Part shown: piece by piece, positions 48,695 through 60,660 of the stretch
Numbering within the stretch: position 1 is the stretch's first letter
Layout: each line of letters starts with the position of its first letter
NCBI GenBank assembly: GCA_963575745.1
Contig: CAUYUJ010015729.1
Location: forward strand, 30,001 to 94,000
Source of the DNA: Prorocentrum cordatum
Lineage: Eukaryota > Sar > Dinophyceae > Prorocentrales > Prorocentraceae
Direction of reading: 5' to 3'
DNA length: 64,000 nucleotides
Made by a program: the position numbers and the translations under genes
The notes under the pieces: model-generated
The model's input: only the letters and a program-made list of their open reading frames with translations
The model's database searches: none
Told to the model about the DNA's origin: nothing

Positions 48695-49075
48695 TCTGGC
48701 GTACCCCTGGCCCTGGCTCCAGCTCACTCGTTCCCCTGGAGCCCTTTCTGCCAAGAGGATTACGCCGTTCCTCTGACCCTCTTGGCCCGTCTCGGGCCCT
48801 TGGGCTGGTCTGTGTGGCGTCTTGGGCTGTCTTGGATTTCTGGAACCCCGAGTGGAGAGAAGGCGAACATTTCAACATTTACGGGAACGAGTGTTTTTTT
48901 GCCTTTCGAGGCCCTCTTGGGAGTTCTCTGGGAGCCATCCTTGCGGCGTCTTGGAGGTCTTTTGGCCAGTCTTGCGGCTATCCTAATGGCTTTTGGGTCC
49001 ATCTGGGCGTGTTGATGTCTTCCATGAGCTGTCTTGGCCTTTGGAGGCTCTGGAGGCACCAGGAGTGCGTTGAGG
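48695..49075 (+). repeat. Degenerate CTTGGG/TCTTGG repeat
   Basis: Same family as 7.66-8.1 kb, with phrases GTCTTGGGCTGTCTTGG and TCTTGGGAGTTCTCTGGGAG. Confidence 0.6.
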
Positions 49076-49189
49076 ATCCCCTCCTCCCTTCTTTTACTCG
49101 ATTTTTATCCTGGGGCAGGGGGAAATAATAAGGGGGGCAGCCAACCACCTCACACGCCTTTGCACCCCCTGCAAGCGGGGGTTCGGCGG

Positions 49190-49760
49190 ATTTCGTGGTG
49201 ATGGTGGTGTTGGTCGTGGTCGTGGCCGTCGTTCATCCCCTTCCCCTGGCGTACCCCTGGACCTTGCCCCAGCAGCCCGCTCGCTCCCCCTGGCCCTGCC
49301 CTCGGCGGTGGTGGTTGTGGTCGATGGTCGTCCCCTGGTCTGCCCCTGGCCCCCGCCCCAGCCCCCTCGCTCCCCCTGGCCCTGGAGCCCTCGGTGGTGG
49401 TTGTGGTGGTCGTGGTCAATGTTCGGCCCCCTTCCCCTGGCCTCCTTCTTCTGGTGTTGACCCTGGCCCCCTCGCTCCCTCTGGTCCAGGAGTGTAATTT
49501 ATTTTTGTAGTGGTGGTGGTGGTCGTCGCTCCTCCCCTCCCCTCCCCTGGCCTTTGCCCCAGCCGCCCCGCCCCCCCTGGCAGTAGAACGCTTCACTTTC
49601 GTGGTGGTCGTGGTCGTCGTTCGTCCTCCCTCCCCTGGCCTACCCCTGGCTCTGGCCGCAGCCCTCGTGCTCCCTTGGGACAAGTGCGCATCATTTTCGT
49701 TGTGGTGGTGGTGGTGGTCGTCGTCGTTCGTCCCCCCCTCCACTGGCGTATCCATGGCTC
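49190..49760 (+). repeat. Degenerate GTGGTGGTCGTGGTCG / CCCTCGCTCCCCCTGG units
   Basis: About six units of ~100 bp, related to the G-T/C-rich half of the 740-bp satellite. Confidence 0.65.
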
Positions 49761-50120
49761 TGGCCCCAGATGCCTCGTTTCGTATGTGTTGATTCCGTAT
49801 GTGTTGTTTGCCGCTTCCTGTCGTGTTGCTTGCGTGTAGTTGTAGCTGAAGCGTCCTCGTCCTCCTCCGCGCCTGTTGCAGGGGCTTCCTGGGGCCTTTG
49901 GACACCCGGGGCACCTGGTCTAGCAGATTGTTGAAATGGCCGCCTGACTTCCGCACGTGTGCCCGGAGGCGGACAGGCAGACCTCTCAAGGGAGGGCGGA
50001 TGGTTCATTCACCGACTATCTGATGGTTTGTCTCAGGCGTTTCACCGACCACGGCCTGCCCAGGCAGTCTCTTTCACCTGCCCGCTCCCGGCAGGGAGTG
50101 GACGTCAGGCTCCTCGCTCG
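49761..50120. other. Intergenic DNA, no gene recognised
   Basis: Overlapping frames only, with no motif. Confidence 0.4.
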
Positions 50121-50275
50121 CTCCTGGGGCTTTGTGGAGGCTGGGGGGGGGGCCTCTTGGAGACTTCTCACGGGTCCTGGGGGCTTTTTGGGACCGTTTT
50201 GGGGCCTCTCGGGGGCATGTTGGGGTTCTTGGAGGCCATCTCGTGGGGGGGGGGAGGGCTCCCAGGGTCTCTGAG
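50120..50275 (+). repeat. Degenerate CTTGGGG-type repeat
   Basis: TTTTGGGGCCTCTCGGGGGC and TGGGGTTCTTGGAGGCC phrases. Confidence 0.6.
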
Positions 50276-50785
50276 AGTTGCCCCCCTCGGACGCAAGAAG
50301 GCCGCGGAACACCCCTCGGGGCTCGACGTTCGCCCATGCCCCTGCTGCTACCCCGCCACTCTGGCCGCCAGTGGGGAGTGGCAGGGCTTGGACAAAAAAG
50401 GGTCGCGTCCTGGGCTGGATTTTTTTTCCGTGCTTTTACTCTGGCGTGGAATCCTGGTGTGAGCAAGGGCATGGGTGACCTGATCGGACAAGAGTGGGAA
50501 GCGCCGATTTTGCCCATTGGGCTCGTAGTGGGAGATGAGAGAAGTATGGTGACGACGACAAGGCGGCGGATAACGAGGATGACAGCGCGAACGACGGGAA
50601 GGGCAGCGAGGGGAGCATGAGGAGAACGAGTAGCAAGACACGCAGAAGTACGAGGAGGAAGGCATGGATGAGGACGAGCTCGAGAAGGAATGAAGCGGAT
50701 GTGGAGGAGGAGGACGACGACGATGAAGGAGGACGGTAAGGAGCACGAAAAAGAGGGCGTCGAAGAAGGAGGGTATCCTCGCAAT
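50276..50785. other. Intergenic DNA, no gene recognised
   Basis: Includes a GA/GAC-rich stretch (50540-50770). Confidence 0.4.
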
Positions 50786-51000
50786 CTTTTGAGGCTACCC
50801 TGGGGGCTGGGCTGTTGGGGCCGTCTGGGGCTGTCTTAGGGGCATCCTCGGGGCCTCTCGGGGATCTTTCTGGGTCCTCTTGTGGGCTACTGGGGTCTTC
50901 TTGGGCTGCCTGGGCGTATCTCAGGTTTCTGCGGGGGCTCTCTCACGCCGGCTTGGCGCCATCTTGGGCTGTCTCTGGGCTCTCTTGCAGCACTCATTGA
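50786..51000 (+). repeat. Degenerate CTTGGGG-type repeat
   Basis: GGGGCCTCTCGGGGATC and TCTTGGGCTGCCTGGG phrases. Confidence 0.6.
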
Positions 51001-51610
51001 CGTTCATGTGTTCGCAGCCGCCGACGGCGAGGGAACACATGTTTTTTGTTACGGGCGCAATTTCCGCATTCTACATTCCATCGGGATTGCGTTTAGTCAA
51101 GCTTCCGCTGCAGATGTTCATCCAGGTCCTGTAGGCAGGCGTGGACTGGTCGAGTTCTGCAGGCACGTGTGTTCACATCATCGGTGACAATTCACTGCAA
51201 TATGCGAACTAACTGTGCGATTTCTATAGCGATGGCGTTGTTTAGGTTGCCAGTAGCAGCGACGAGTTTTGTATCAGTTTAACGTTGTATCCCAGAAGTG
51301 CTCACACGCGACGGTTGTTTCAGCATGGCGCGGCGGGCTCGGCACTGCTTCTGTCGTCCAGTGTGATTTTTAGGATCGTGACGCGTCTGCCCCTCAGAAG
51401 GCATGCCGGCTGTTGCCAGACATTGGCTGAGGTGGCACAGGTCGGCGAGCGGTAGAATCTTCTTCCCCACCACTGTAGCCGTCGTGTGTACGCATGCTTT
51501 CTCTGAAGCAGCCGTTTGCCCGAGTCAGCAAGGGGGGCTGCCTCCCCGCACATCTCCCACGGGCGCCAGGGGGGTGGGCGAAGGAACGTGCGGAGGAAGC
51601 GGAGGGATCA
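51001..51610. other. Intergenic DNA, no gene recognised
   Basis: Balanced composition; no domain in any frame. Confidence 0.4.
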
Positions 51611-51639
51611 GCAGAATGATGTGGACGGGGGAAGAATGG

Positions 51640-52295
51640 GGAGAGCGAGGAGGAACGAGGGAGGAGGAGGAGGCGGAGGAGGAGGAGGAGGCGGAGCAGG
51701 AGGAGGAGGAAGAGGAGAAGGAGGAGGAGGAGGAAGAAGAGGAGGAGGAGGAGGAGGCAGAGGAGGAGGAGAAGGAGGAGGAGGAGGCGGAGGCGGAGGC
51801 GGAGGCGGAGGCGGAGGTGGTTGATTAGGAGGAGGAGGAGGAAGAAAAATAACAAGCAAACGAATAAACATACTAATTGTACGACCAATGCTACCACGAA
51901 CAATGATAAGACGAATGCGACAACGAATACGGATAACACTATTATTAATACGAATACGATGACGAACAATAGTAATCCTAGTAGTATTGAGAATGAGCGC
52001 ACGACTCATGCACTTACGAAGACAAATAAGACTAAGACGAATGGTATGAAGACTAACACTAACAATGCCAATCGTACTAAGCATGCTAGTGTTAAGAATA
52101 ACAATACTAATACTTGAACATGCTGAGGATAAGAAGAGGAGGAGGAGGAGAAGGAGGAGGAAGACGAGGGGAGGGGGAAGGGGAGGGGAAGGAGGATGGA
52201 TGAACAATTGGCGGATGATGATGATGATGCTGATGATGATGCTGGTGATGGTGATGGTGATGATGATGATGATAATGATGATGGGGAGGAAAAGG
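51640..52295. repeat. GGA tract, AAT/ACG-rich tract, second GGA tract and GAT tract
   Basis: GGA/GGC at 51655-51845, then an AT-rich imperfect trinucleotide-like stretch (ACGAATAC, 51850-52120), GGA at 52130-52195 and GAT at 52212-52285. Confidence 0.85.
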
Positions 52296-52604
52296 ACGAG
52301 GAGGAGGAGGATGACCAGTGTAAAGCCAAGACTCATCAACGATGTGGTGATAAACCCTTCCTCCAAGTTCCCCCTTCATTGGTCCCTCCAAGGCTCATTT
52401 CCACTGAGGGAACTGCTTCGTTGGGAGGTCACCGTTTGAGGACCCTGAAGCCACGAATCAATTTGATTTCTGCGTCTTGACCATCCTGACTCGTGCCAGA
52501 ATACCACTCGTGGGACTTTCCAACACCGCGAATCAACGTAACTGTTGCGCCCTCACAATCATGAGTACTTCCAGGAGCACAATATCTGGTACATTGAGCA
52601 CGGG
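52296..52604. other. Intergenic DNA, nothing recognised
   Basis: No coding or repeat signal. Confidence 0.4.
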
Positions 52605-53030
52605 AACCCGTGAAACTTTAGCAAATGTTTGAGACGATTGTGCGCGGCGCCAAGGCGATAGCCACATCTTGAAAACGATCCGCCCTCAATCCGTGAAGCT
52701 CTTGCAAACTTTTAAGACGAATGTGCGCGGCGCTACGGCGAGAACCATATTTGAAACCGACCCGCCCTCAATACCGGAAGCTCTTGCGAATCTTGAGAAA
52801 GAATATGCGCGACGCTAAGGCGAGAGCCACATTCTGAAAACGACCCGCCCTCAATCCGTGAAGCCCGTGCGAGTTTTTACGAAACATGTGTGTGCGGCGC
52901 TATAGCGAGAGCTACATGTTGAAAACGACCCCCTCTCAATCCGTGAAGCTCCTGCACTTTTCACGACGAATGTGCGCGGCGCTACGGCGATATCAACATT
53001 TTGAAAACCACCCGCCTTCCATGTGTGATA
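52605..53030 (+). repeat. ~84-bp tandem array, five degenerate copies
   Basis: Units near 52605, 52695, 52775, 52856 and 52937 share CCGTGAAGCTC(T/C)TGC, GACGAATGTGCGCGGCGCTA and GAAAACGACCCGCCCTCAAT. Confidence 0.9.
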
Positions 53031-53147
53031 TTGTTGCCATTACTAAGCTTTCAGGGTCATAAATGATGAGGAAGTGTCAGGAGAAACGCCTGACCTGCCC
53101 TTTCAACCGCCCTCAGGGTGCGACAAGGAGGAGTTATGTATAAAGGA

Positions 53148-53395
53148 AGGGGGGGGAGGAGGAGGAGGAGTAGGAGGAGGAGGATGATGAGGAGGAGGAG
53201 GAAAAGGGAAAGGAGGAGGAAGAGGAGAAGGATGAGGAGGAGGATGAGGAGGAGGAGAAGGACGAGGAGGTGGAGCAGGAGGAGGAGGAGGAGGAGGAGG
53301 AGGAGGAGAAGGAGGATGAGTTGGAGGAGGATGAGGAGGAGGGAGGAGGAGTAAGTGGAGGAGGAGGAGGAGGAGGAGGAGGAGGAGGCGGGAGG
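53148..53395. repeat. GGA-rich tract
   Basis: Interrupted GGA repeat; all frames over it are low complexity. Confidence 0.95.
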
Positions 53396-54420
53396 AAACG
53401 GGAGACTGACCGAGAGGATGGACGGGGGAGCGGAGAGAGCAAGGGGACGCGAGCGAGCGCGGGGAGGGGCGTGGGGAAGGTGGAGGCGGACGATGACGAG
53501 GAGGGGGGACGAAGGCTGGAGGAGAATGGGGACGGAGGGGGGCGGCGGATGATGGGGGGGCCCACCCTGGCCGTGTGTGTCGGTCTTGATCCCCCGGATC
53601 GCCGTGCACGCCCGTGTTTTCCCGGGAGGCGGGAACCGAGCCTGGGCCCGGACTCGGCTCGGCCCAGCCGGCGACGTCGGCGACCACGAGCGGGAAGCGG
53701 CGCTGAAGAGGCGGTCTCGAGGTCTTGCGTCGGTGGCCGCCTGGTCTGTTTCGTGCTCCTGTGTGCGCACCCGTGCGACCACTCCTCCGAGCACGCGTCG
53801 CTGGATCCGAGTGGGCTTCTCTCAGGTGGTGCAGCAGCGTGGACGGACATCGGAAACCCCATTAAGGAGGGGGAAAAGGAGGCTGTGGCGAGCGGGCGCG
53901 ATATCATAGAAGGACGGGCGGGAAATCGCAGAGCCTTTCCCGTCGTCGCGGGCAGGACATGCAGGACGCGCGTTCGTGACTGTGTTTCAAACTCATAGCA
54001 TCATCCTTATCTCGTTGGCTGATCCTACTTGACTCCTCGATTGACTGATCGAACGAATATGCTCCGATGCTCGCGCATCGGAGTGCGCACTATTGTATAT
54101 ATACACTATATACTCCTCGTTTTCTCCTTATCATATTTTATCAATTACCACGGTTTTCCAGTCGTTCGTTTCCCCCCCCTCTCTCTATCTCGCTCGTCTC
54201 TCGTTTCTTCTGATCTCTCTATATACATGTGGTCGCCCCCCAAGATCACACGTTTCAAATTTAATCGTATTCATCTTCATCCCCTCGTCTTCGTCTTGAC
54301 CATCTCAATACCCATCATGGCTGCGCATAGTCCTCCTTATTCTCCCGATTCACCCTGATCGTTTTCGTCCACCCCTCTCGCCTCGCCCCTTTTCCCCACA
54401 TCCTACTGCATGCAAGTAGG
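53396..54420. other. Intergenic DNA, no gene recognised
   Basis: GC-rich to 53990, then AT-richer. A 110-codon plus frame (53577-53909) lacks motifs. Confidence 0.4.
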
Positions 54421-54437
54421 AATCCAAGAGGATTTCA

Positions 54438-54625
54438 ATGGGAATGGGGCAGTTCCCAGACCTAGGGAATCTTTCAGGAATTCGCGTAGACTTGCAATCG
54501 GACCTCTATGTGAATGGACAAGTTCTCACGGCCAAGGGGTTCCTGTTTATTGTGCTCGAATCGGATTCTAACGGGGTGCCGATGGAAACGGAGCAGGCAG
54601 CATATTCACAATCTTTTCATTGGAT
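54438..54625 (+). repeat. ~190-bp duplicated segment, copy 1
   Basis: Shares GAATGGGAA(T/C)GGG, GTTATTGTGCT-like and GGAGCAGGCA(G/C)CATAT phrases in order with 55948-56110. Confidence 0.65.
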
Positions 54626-54804
54626 CTGGAATAGTACTTTAAATGCAGTTCGCAGAGGATCTCGGCAAGAGCGGATCAGATCCCAGACCCAGATGGTTCT
54701 CGTTGGCTTTGAATTTGTTTCATTCCCCAATTCGGCTTGCCTAAGGGGTTCTTACTTGGTTACAGCTTGGTGGCTCGTATTCTTACACGTTGTCCCTTGC
54801 TTGG

Positions 54805-55010
54805 AGGTTCCCCGGGTTCCTCGGGTTCCTTGGGTTCCCCACCCCTGGTGCCTCCTATTGTTACGTTGAGGTTCCTCGGGATCCCCAGGTACCTCGGGTT
54901 CCTCGGGTTCCCCGGGTTGCCCTGGTTCCCCGGGTTCCTCGGGTTCCCAGGGTTCCCCGGGTTTCCCGGGTAACCTCGGGTTCCCGAGTTCCCCGGGTTC
55001 CCCGTCCCCG
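54805..55010 (+). repeat. ~9-10-bp GGTTCC(C/T)CGG array
   Basis: About 20 units of GGGTTCCCC(GG) and GGGTTCCTC(GG). Confidence 0.95.
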
Positions 55011-55039
55011 CTGCCACGTATTCTTATTGTGCCCGTTCC

Positions 55040-55830
55040 AAGCAATGTCACGCAATGCCAAGCAATGCCACGCCATGCCAGGCAATGCCAAGCAATGCCA
55101 AGCAATGCGAAACAATGCCAAGCAATGCCGAGCAATGCCAAACAATGCGAGGCAATGCAGAGTAATACCAAGCAATGCCGAGCAATGCCAAGCAATGCCA
55201 AGCAATGTCACGGGGGTTCCAAGCAATGCCAAGCAATGCCAAGAAATGCCGAGCAATGCCGAGCAATGCCAAGGGATGCCAAGTAATGCCAAGGGATGCC
55301 AAGCAATGCCAAGCAATGCCAAGGGATGCCAAGCAATGTCAATGCCAAGCAGTGCCAAGAAATGCCGAGCAATGCCACGCAATGCCAAGCAATGCTACGC
55401 AATGCCAAGCAGTGCCAAGCAATGCCAGGCAATGTCAAGCAAGCAATGCCAAGAAATGCTAAGCAATGTCAAGTATTGCTGAACAATGCCTAGTAATGCG
55501 AAGCAATGCCAAGCAAGTCCAAACATTGCCAATCCATGCCGAACAATGCCAAGCAATGCCAAACAATGCCAAGCAATGCCAAGCAATGCCAAGCAATGCC
55601 ACGCAATGTCAAGCAATGCCAAGGGATGCCAAACAATGCCTAGTAATGCGAAGCAATGCCAAGCAATTCCAAACAATCCCAAGCAATGCCGAACAATGCC
55701 AAGCAATGCCAGGCAATGCCAAGCAATGCCAAGCAATTCCAAACAATGCCAAGCAATGCCGAACAATGCCAAGCAATGCCAAGCAATGCCAAGCAATGCC
55801 AGGCAGTGCCAAGCAATGCCAAGCACTGTG
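55040..55830 (+). repeat. 10-bp AGCAATGCCA array, about 78 units
   Basis: Near-regular decanucleotide repeat with point variants (AGGGATGCCA, GAACAATGCC). On the minus strand it reads as a periodic LLGIAWHCLA frame, an artefact. Confidence 0.95.
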
Positions 55831-55947
55831 CCCATGCAATAGGAAACTTCCCCGTAAGTGGGATCGCGCTGGGTTCACCAGGAGCAGAGGACGCGTCAGG
55901 TTTGGAGTTTAGCATCGAATTTTATTCACAAGTCGGTTTGTTTTGAA

Positions 55948-56115
55948 TGGGAACGGGTCGGATTCCAGATCCAGAGGATTCGTATTGGATTTGGTTGGAG
56001 TTACAATCGTTGTCCGATCGGAACGCAGCACGGCCCAGGACTGTTATTGTGCTTTCGGTTTGATGTAGATGAACTGCTGATCGGGATGGAGCAGGCACCA
56101 TATAGAGAGGATGCA
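55948..56115 (+). repeat. ~190-bp duplicated segment, copy 2
   Basis: Counterpart of 54438-54625. The two arrays lie between the copies. Confidence 0.65.
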
Positions 56116-56427
56116 CCCCTGTTTTGATTATGATTATAACAATATGTGAATCTTGACGAAGCAGACCCCGTATCCAGAGAATTCTTACTGGATTTGACAT
56201 TTTTTTCTGACGGGATCTCAATGGTAAGGAGGTGTATCCCAGATTTCCAGGACCCTCATTACATTTGAAGCGGGCTTCGATTATAGGTATTGCGGACTTG
56301 AGCAGAACTCAGATCGAACGCATGCCACTTGCAATCCGTGCGGAACTTCACCTGGAGCCGAATAGACATCACCCCCAGACGAGTATCTTTCTCTTCCTCC
56401 TTCAGTTTTTTGGTTTATGGCATGTGT

Positions 56428-56529
56428 GTGTATATATATATATATATATTCAATACATACATACATACATACATACACACATACATACATTCATGCATAC
56501 ATACATACATGCATACAGACACATATACA

Positions 56530-56563
<34 letters not shown>

Positions 56564-57020
56564 CAGACATACAGGTAACCATACATACAGGCATACATAC
56601 ATACAACCATACACACATACATACATGCACACATACACATACATACATACACACACGCATACATACATACATACATGCATACACACATGCATACACACAT
56701 GCACACATACATACGCATACCCATATACATACATCCATGCATACACACATGCATAGACACATACATACACACATACACACACCAACATACCTACATACCA
56801 TCATACCTACGTACCTGTACATATATATATATATATATATATAAAAACCTACATACCTACATAACTACATACCTACCTGTATACATACATACATACTTGC
56901 ATACATACACACATACACACATACATTCATATTTGCATACATACATACATACATACATACATTCATACATACGTACACGCATACATACATACACACATAC
57001 ATACGTACATACGAACGCCC
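56428..57020. repeat. (ACAT)n with TA runs
   Basis: Long tetranucleotide tract with TA repeats at 56430-56448 and 56820-56844. Confidence 0.95.
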
Positions 57021-57099
57021 CTCCACCAAGACCTACCTCATCGTTCTTCTGCAGGCGTCAACCTCATTCTGCCTTTTGTTCTTCGCCTCGTCGTGTAGA

Positions 57100-57270
57100 A
57101 AGAGGAGGAGGAGCAGGAGGAGGGGAATGAGGAGGAGTAGGCGTAGGAGTAGGAGTAGGAGTAGGAGTAGGAGGAGGATGAGGAGGAGGAGGATGAGGAG
57201 GAGGAGGATGAGAAGGAGGATGAGGCGGAGGAGGAGGAGGAGGAGGAAGAGGGGAGGGGGGGGAGGAGGA
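57100..57270. repeat. GGA/GTAGGA tract
   Basis: GGA-rich, with a short TAGGAG hexamer run at 57137-57175. Confidence 0.9.
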
Positions 57271-57309
57271 GAAGCAGCACCATACTACAGTAACACAAGG
57301 ATGGAATGA

Positions 57310-57580
57310 GGAGACGGATTCCATCAGAGGAGAGAAGCGGAGGAAGGAGGAGGAGGCGGATGAGAAGGAGGATGCTCCCGCCTGAGAAGTCCCGCACACA
57401 CCCAAACAGGAGGAGGCTCCCACCTGAGAGGTCACACACAAACCTAAACACGAGGAGGCTCCTGCCTGAGGGGCCCCAAGCAAAAAAAACAACCAGAAGG
57501 ATTACCCCGTCTGAGAGATACCCAACATACCCAAACAGAAGGAGACTCCCACCTGAGAGGCCCCCCAATAAACTAAAAGA
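57310..57580 (-). repeat. CTCAGGCGGGAGC-type array, reverse orientation
   Basis: Units contain GGAG(A/G)CTCCCACCTGAGAGG or CTCCCGCCTGAGAAG at a spacing of about 50 bp. They are the reverse complement of the units at 57770-58225. Confidence 0.8.
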
Positions 57581-57769
57581 AAACCAACCACCATGTCTCT
57601 CATCATTTTAATTGTCCTAAAAGGCAGAACAAACCAAAGGTCGAGATGAGATGGCGGCCCTCGTCAATGCATCTGGGGCAGCGGCGTCGGTTCTCCTCTG
57701 GAACTTTGGGTCTTTTGTTTGTTTTTTGGGGCAGTTACAGGGGACTATAGGCATGGTGTTTGAGGTTCT

Positions 57770-58225
57770 TTGGGTTTTCGGGACCTCTCAGGCGGGAGCC
57801 TCCTCCTGTTTGGGTTTTTTTTTGGACCTCTCAGGCGGGATCAACCTTCGGGGACCTCTCAGGCGGGAGCATCATTCTTTTCGATTTTTTCGGGGGGCCT
57901 CTCAGGCGGGAGCCTCATCTTGTTTGTCTTTTTGGGGACCTCTCATGCGGGAGCTTCATGTTGTTTTGATTTGTTGGGGACCTTCCAGTCGGGAGCCTCG
58001 TTCTGATTGTGCGTTTTTGGAACCTCTCAGGCGGGAGTGTATTTTTAAGTGTGTGTGTGTGTGTGCGTGTGTGCGTGTGAGAGTGCCTGGAGGATGGGAA
58101 CGAGGAATGAGAGGGGATGAGGAGGATCAGGAGGAGGTCACAAGGAATACGAAGATACCTACGATGCGGCGGGAGTTTCGGTTTGAGTGTGTGTATAGGT
58201 GTTTTGGGAACCTCTCAGGCTGTAG
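57770..58225 (+). repeat. CTCAGGCGGGAGC-type array, forward orientation
   Basis: About eight units of GACCTCTCAGGCGGGAGCCTC at ~50-60-bp spacing. They share the core with the array at 12.18-12.83 kb. Confidence 0.85.
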
Positions 58226-58239
58226 CTGGCGGTGGTGGA

Positions 58240-58385
58240 AATGGTAATGCCATGGAGGAGGAGGAATGGAAGAAGAGGAGGGGGACTGATGATAATAATG
58301 ATGATGAGTAGGGTGAGGAGGAGGAGGCGCAGGATCAGGAGGAGGAGGAAGAGGAGGAGGAGGAGGATGAGGATGAGGATCGGGA
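58240..58385. repeat. GGA/GAT tract
   Basis: Simple repeat. Confidence 0.9.
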
Positions 58386-58589
58386 GGAGTCCGCGAAAAC
58401 GATGCTATTTTCAAGTGGTCTTCGAGCAATGGAGTGCTGGCTATTGCATGCGGACCTGACCAGGGAAACATGCGGGACCCATTGCCTATTGAGCCTCGCA
58501 GGCCCGCTTGGACACTGGGCCGAATCCCTTCCATGTTTACGATTGTCCGTCACGTGGGAGGTTCATGCTCTCCTCCTTCCTTTCCCCTT

Positions 58590-58742
58590 CTCCCTTTCTT
58601 TCCTTCCTCCTCCCTCACCTTCCTCCTCCTCATTCTCCCTCTCTCTCTCTCTCCCTCTCCCCTCTCTCTCTCTCTTTCTTCCTCCCATTACTTTTATCTC
58701 TCTGTCTCTCTCCTTCTCTCGTTCCCTCTCTCCCTCTCTATG
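58590..58742. repeat. CT-rich tract
   Basis: Interrupted CT/CCT repeat. Confidence 0.9.
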
Positions 58743-59456
58743 TCGGAAACGCAATACTTCGTAATTGTTGGAACGCAGAGCTCTGGATCCATCGGAGCGC
58801 AATGCTTCGTCTTCATCGGAAGCGCAATGTTTCCTTCTCGTCGGAAGCGCAATGTTTCCTCCCCGTCGGAAGCGCAATGCTTCCTCCTCGTCGGAAGCGC
58901 AATGTTTCACCCTCGTCGGGACGCAACGCCTTGGATCCGTCGAAGCGCAAGACTTCGTGCGTGTCGGAAGCGCAGTGCTCTTGTTCGTCGGAAGCGCAAT
59001 GTTTCCTGTGTGTCGGAAGCGCAATGTTTCCTCTCTGTCGGAAACACAATGTGTCCTCCTCGTCAGAAGCGCAATGCTTCATGTTTGGTGGGGCGCAGTG
59101 TTCTGGACTCATCGAAGCGCAATGCTGCGTCCTCGTCGAAAGCGCAATGTTTCCTCCTCGTCGGAAGCGCAATGTTTCCTCCTCGTCGGAACGCAATGCT
59201 CCGGACCCCTCGAAGCGCAAGGCTTCGTGCTTGTCGGAAGCGCAATGTTTCCCCCTCTTCGGAAGCGCAATATTTCTTCTCTGTCGGAAGCGCAATGTTT
59301 CCTCTCTGTCGGAAGCGCATTGTTTCCTCCTTTTCCTCCTCGTCAGAAGCGCAATGCTTCTTGTTTGGTGGAACGCAGTGTCCTGGATTCATCGAAGCGC
59401 AGTGCTTCGTCCTCGTCGGCAGCGTAGTGTTTCCTCCTCGTCGGAAGCGCAATAAT
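58743..59456 (+). repeat. ~24-27-bp tandem array with longer-range pattern
   Basis: Units of GTCGGAAGCGCAATGTTTCC plus TCCTC recur. Every few units a variant block (GGAACGCAGTG, then GGATCCATCGGAGCGC) appears, giving a higher-order pattern of roughly 150-180 bp. Confidence 0.9.
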
Positions 59457-59459
59457 TCG

Positions 59460-59767
59460 CCCTCCCACTCCTCACTCCTCGTCCTCCTCCTCCCTCATCT
59501 TGCTCCTCGCCCTCTCTTCCCCCCTCCTCTCCCTCCTCTCTCCCTCACTCTCTCTCGCCCCCCCCCTCCCCCCCTCTGTCTCCCGTTCTCCATGTTCTCT
59601 TTTATCTCCTGTTTCCTCATTTTTTTGTTTCTCTTCTCTCTCTCTCTCTCTCTTTCTCTCGCTCCTTTGCTCCCTCCCTCCCTCCCTCCCTCCCTCCCTC
59701 CACCCCCTTCCCCCTTGCATCAGTATCCCTCTCTCTCTGCCTCTTTTTTTTTTGATCTTCCTATCTC

Positions 59768-59798
<31 letters not shown>

Positions 59799-59865
59799 TT
59801 GTTCCCACTCTCTCTCTTTCTCTCCTCTTTCTCTTTCAATCTCCTGCCATCATTTGCTCGTTGGC
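59460..59865. repeat. Pyrimidine-rich CT/CCCT tract
   Basis: Includes (CCCT)n at 59672-59700 and several CT runs. It leads into the PP2C-like exon. Confidence 0.9.
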
Positions 59866-59933
59866 AGCCTCCTCAGCAGTTCCCATCGCCCGTCACGTTC
59901 GTCTTGTTGTTGCCTCGACGTCGTTTCCGTAGC

Positions 59934-60330
59934 TGTCCGTGGGGGCCCTCGCCCTCGCCGTGCTCGCCCTGATGGGGTGCGCGGCCGAGACCCACCACCC
60001 CGTGAAGGCGAGCGCGGGCTGCGCCAGCGCGGACATGACCGCCGCTTCCGACCGCTACGCTGTCGTCCTCGACGGCGTCAGCGGCGTCCCGCCGCCAATG
60101 GCCCCCGAGGCTCTGGCGCGGGACATGCGCGACTCTGTCCGCTACGTCCTGGTTCGACGGTTCGCGTGCAGCACTGATCGGGGCGACTTTGACGCCGAGG
60201 TGGCCAACTGCTTCAACCCGAGCCCTGTGTCCACGACGCCCGCCGCGTGCTTGTGGCTCGAGAACTTGGTCTTTCTGGCGGGGGCGTCTACCGAGTCGCT
60301 GGGAGGCGCGTGCATGTGTGGGCGCGGGTC
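59934..60330 (+). pseudogene. PP2C/PTC7-like protein phosphatase fragment
   Basis: About 130 codons with no ATG. The frame opens after an upstream TAG at 59930-59932, in TTTCCGTAG, which could be a splice acceptor. It begins with a hydrophobic stretch (ALALAVLALMG). It then has the PP2C metal-binding region SDRYAVVLDGVSGVPPP (the DG of the family's DGxGG), followed by the helix EALARDMRDSVRYVLVRRF and ENLVFLAGAST. In PP2C the two Asp-based metal sites need a further DG and GDN downstream; these are absent here. Coding character fades after about 60.33 kb, so this is either a single exon with a following intron or a truncated copy. It is immediately followed by the transposase relic. Confidence 0.5.
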
Positions 60331-60660
60331 GCGCCGTTCTGTTTCCCGTCATCGCCGACGCCCCTTTTGCAGCCACTTCTCAATCAAGGTCGGCATTTGC
60401 TGTTCCGCGCGCCCGCGCCTCCCGCGGGCGCCCGACGTGGCGGGCGCGGTCGCGAGTGCGGCGAGCAAGGCGCAGAGAGGCCGTCCTCGCGGCAAGCGGC
60501 GGGCGGCGCTGCATCGGCCTGCGGCGGCGGCCCGCCACGGGGCGCCCGCGCCGCCTGCCCCGCAGGGGGGGAAAGGCCGCCTCGTCAAGAAGATGCACGT
60601 GGAGCAGTCCGTGAAGAAGAAGAAGAGAAGGAGACGAAGACCCCGTGCGTGAGGCACGGG
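60331..60660. other. GC-rich stretch between PP2C fragment and transposase
   Basis: Arg/Ala-rich translations only, ending in a Lys-rich run (AAGAAGAAGAAGAG). No domain is seen. Confidence 0.4.

Noticed and set aside
55040-55830. LLGIAWHCLA periodic frames that look like membrane repeats.
   Set aside because: Produced by a 10-bp satellite in all three phases.
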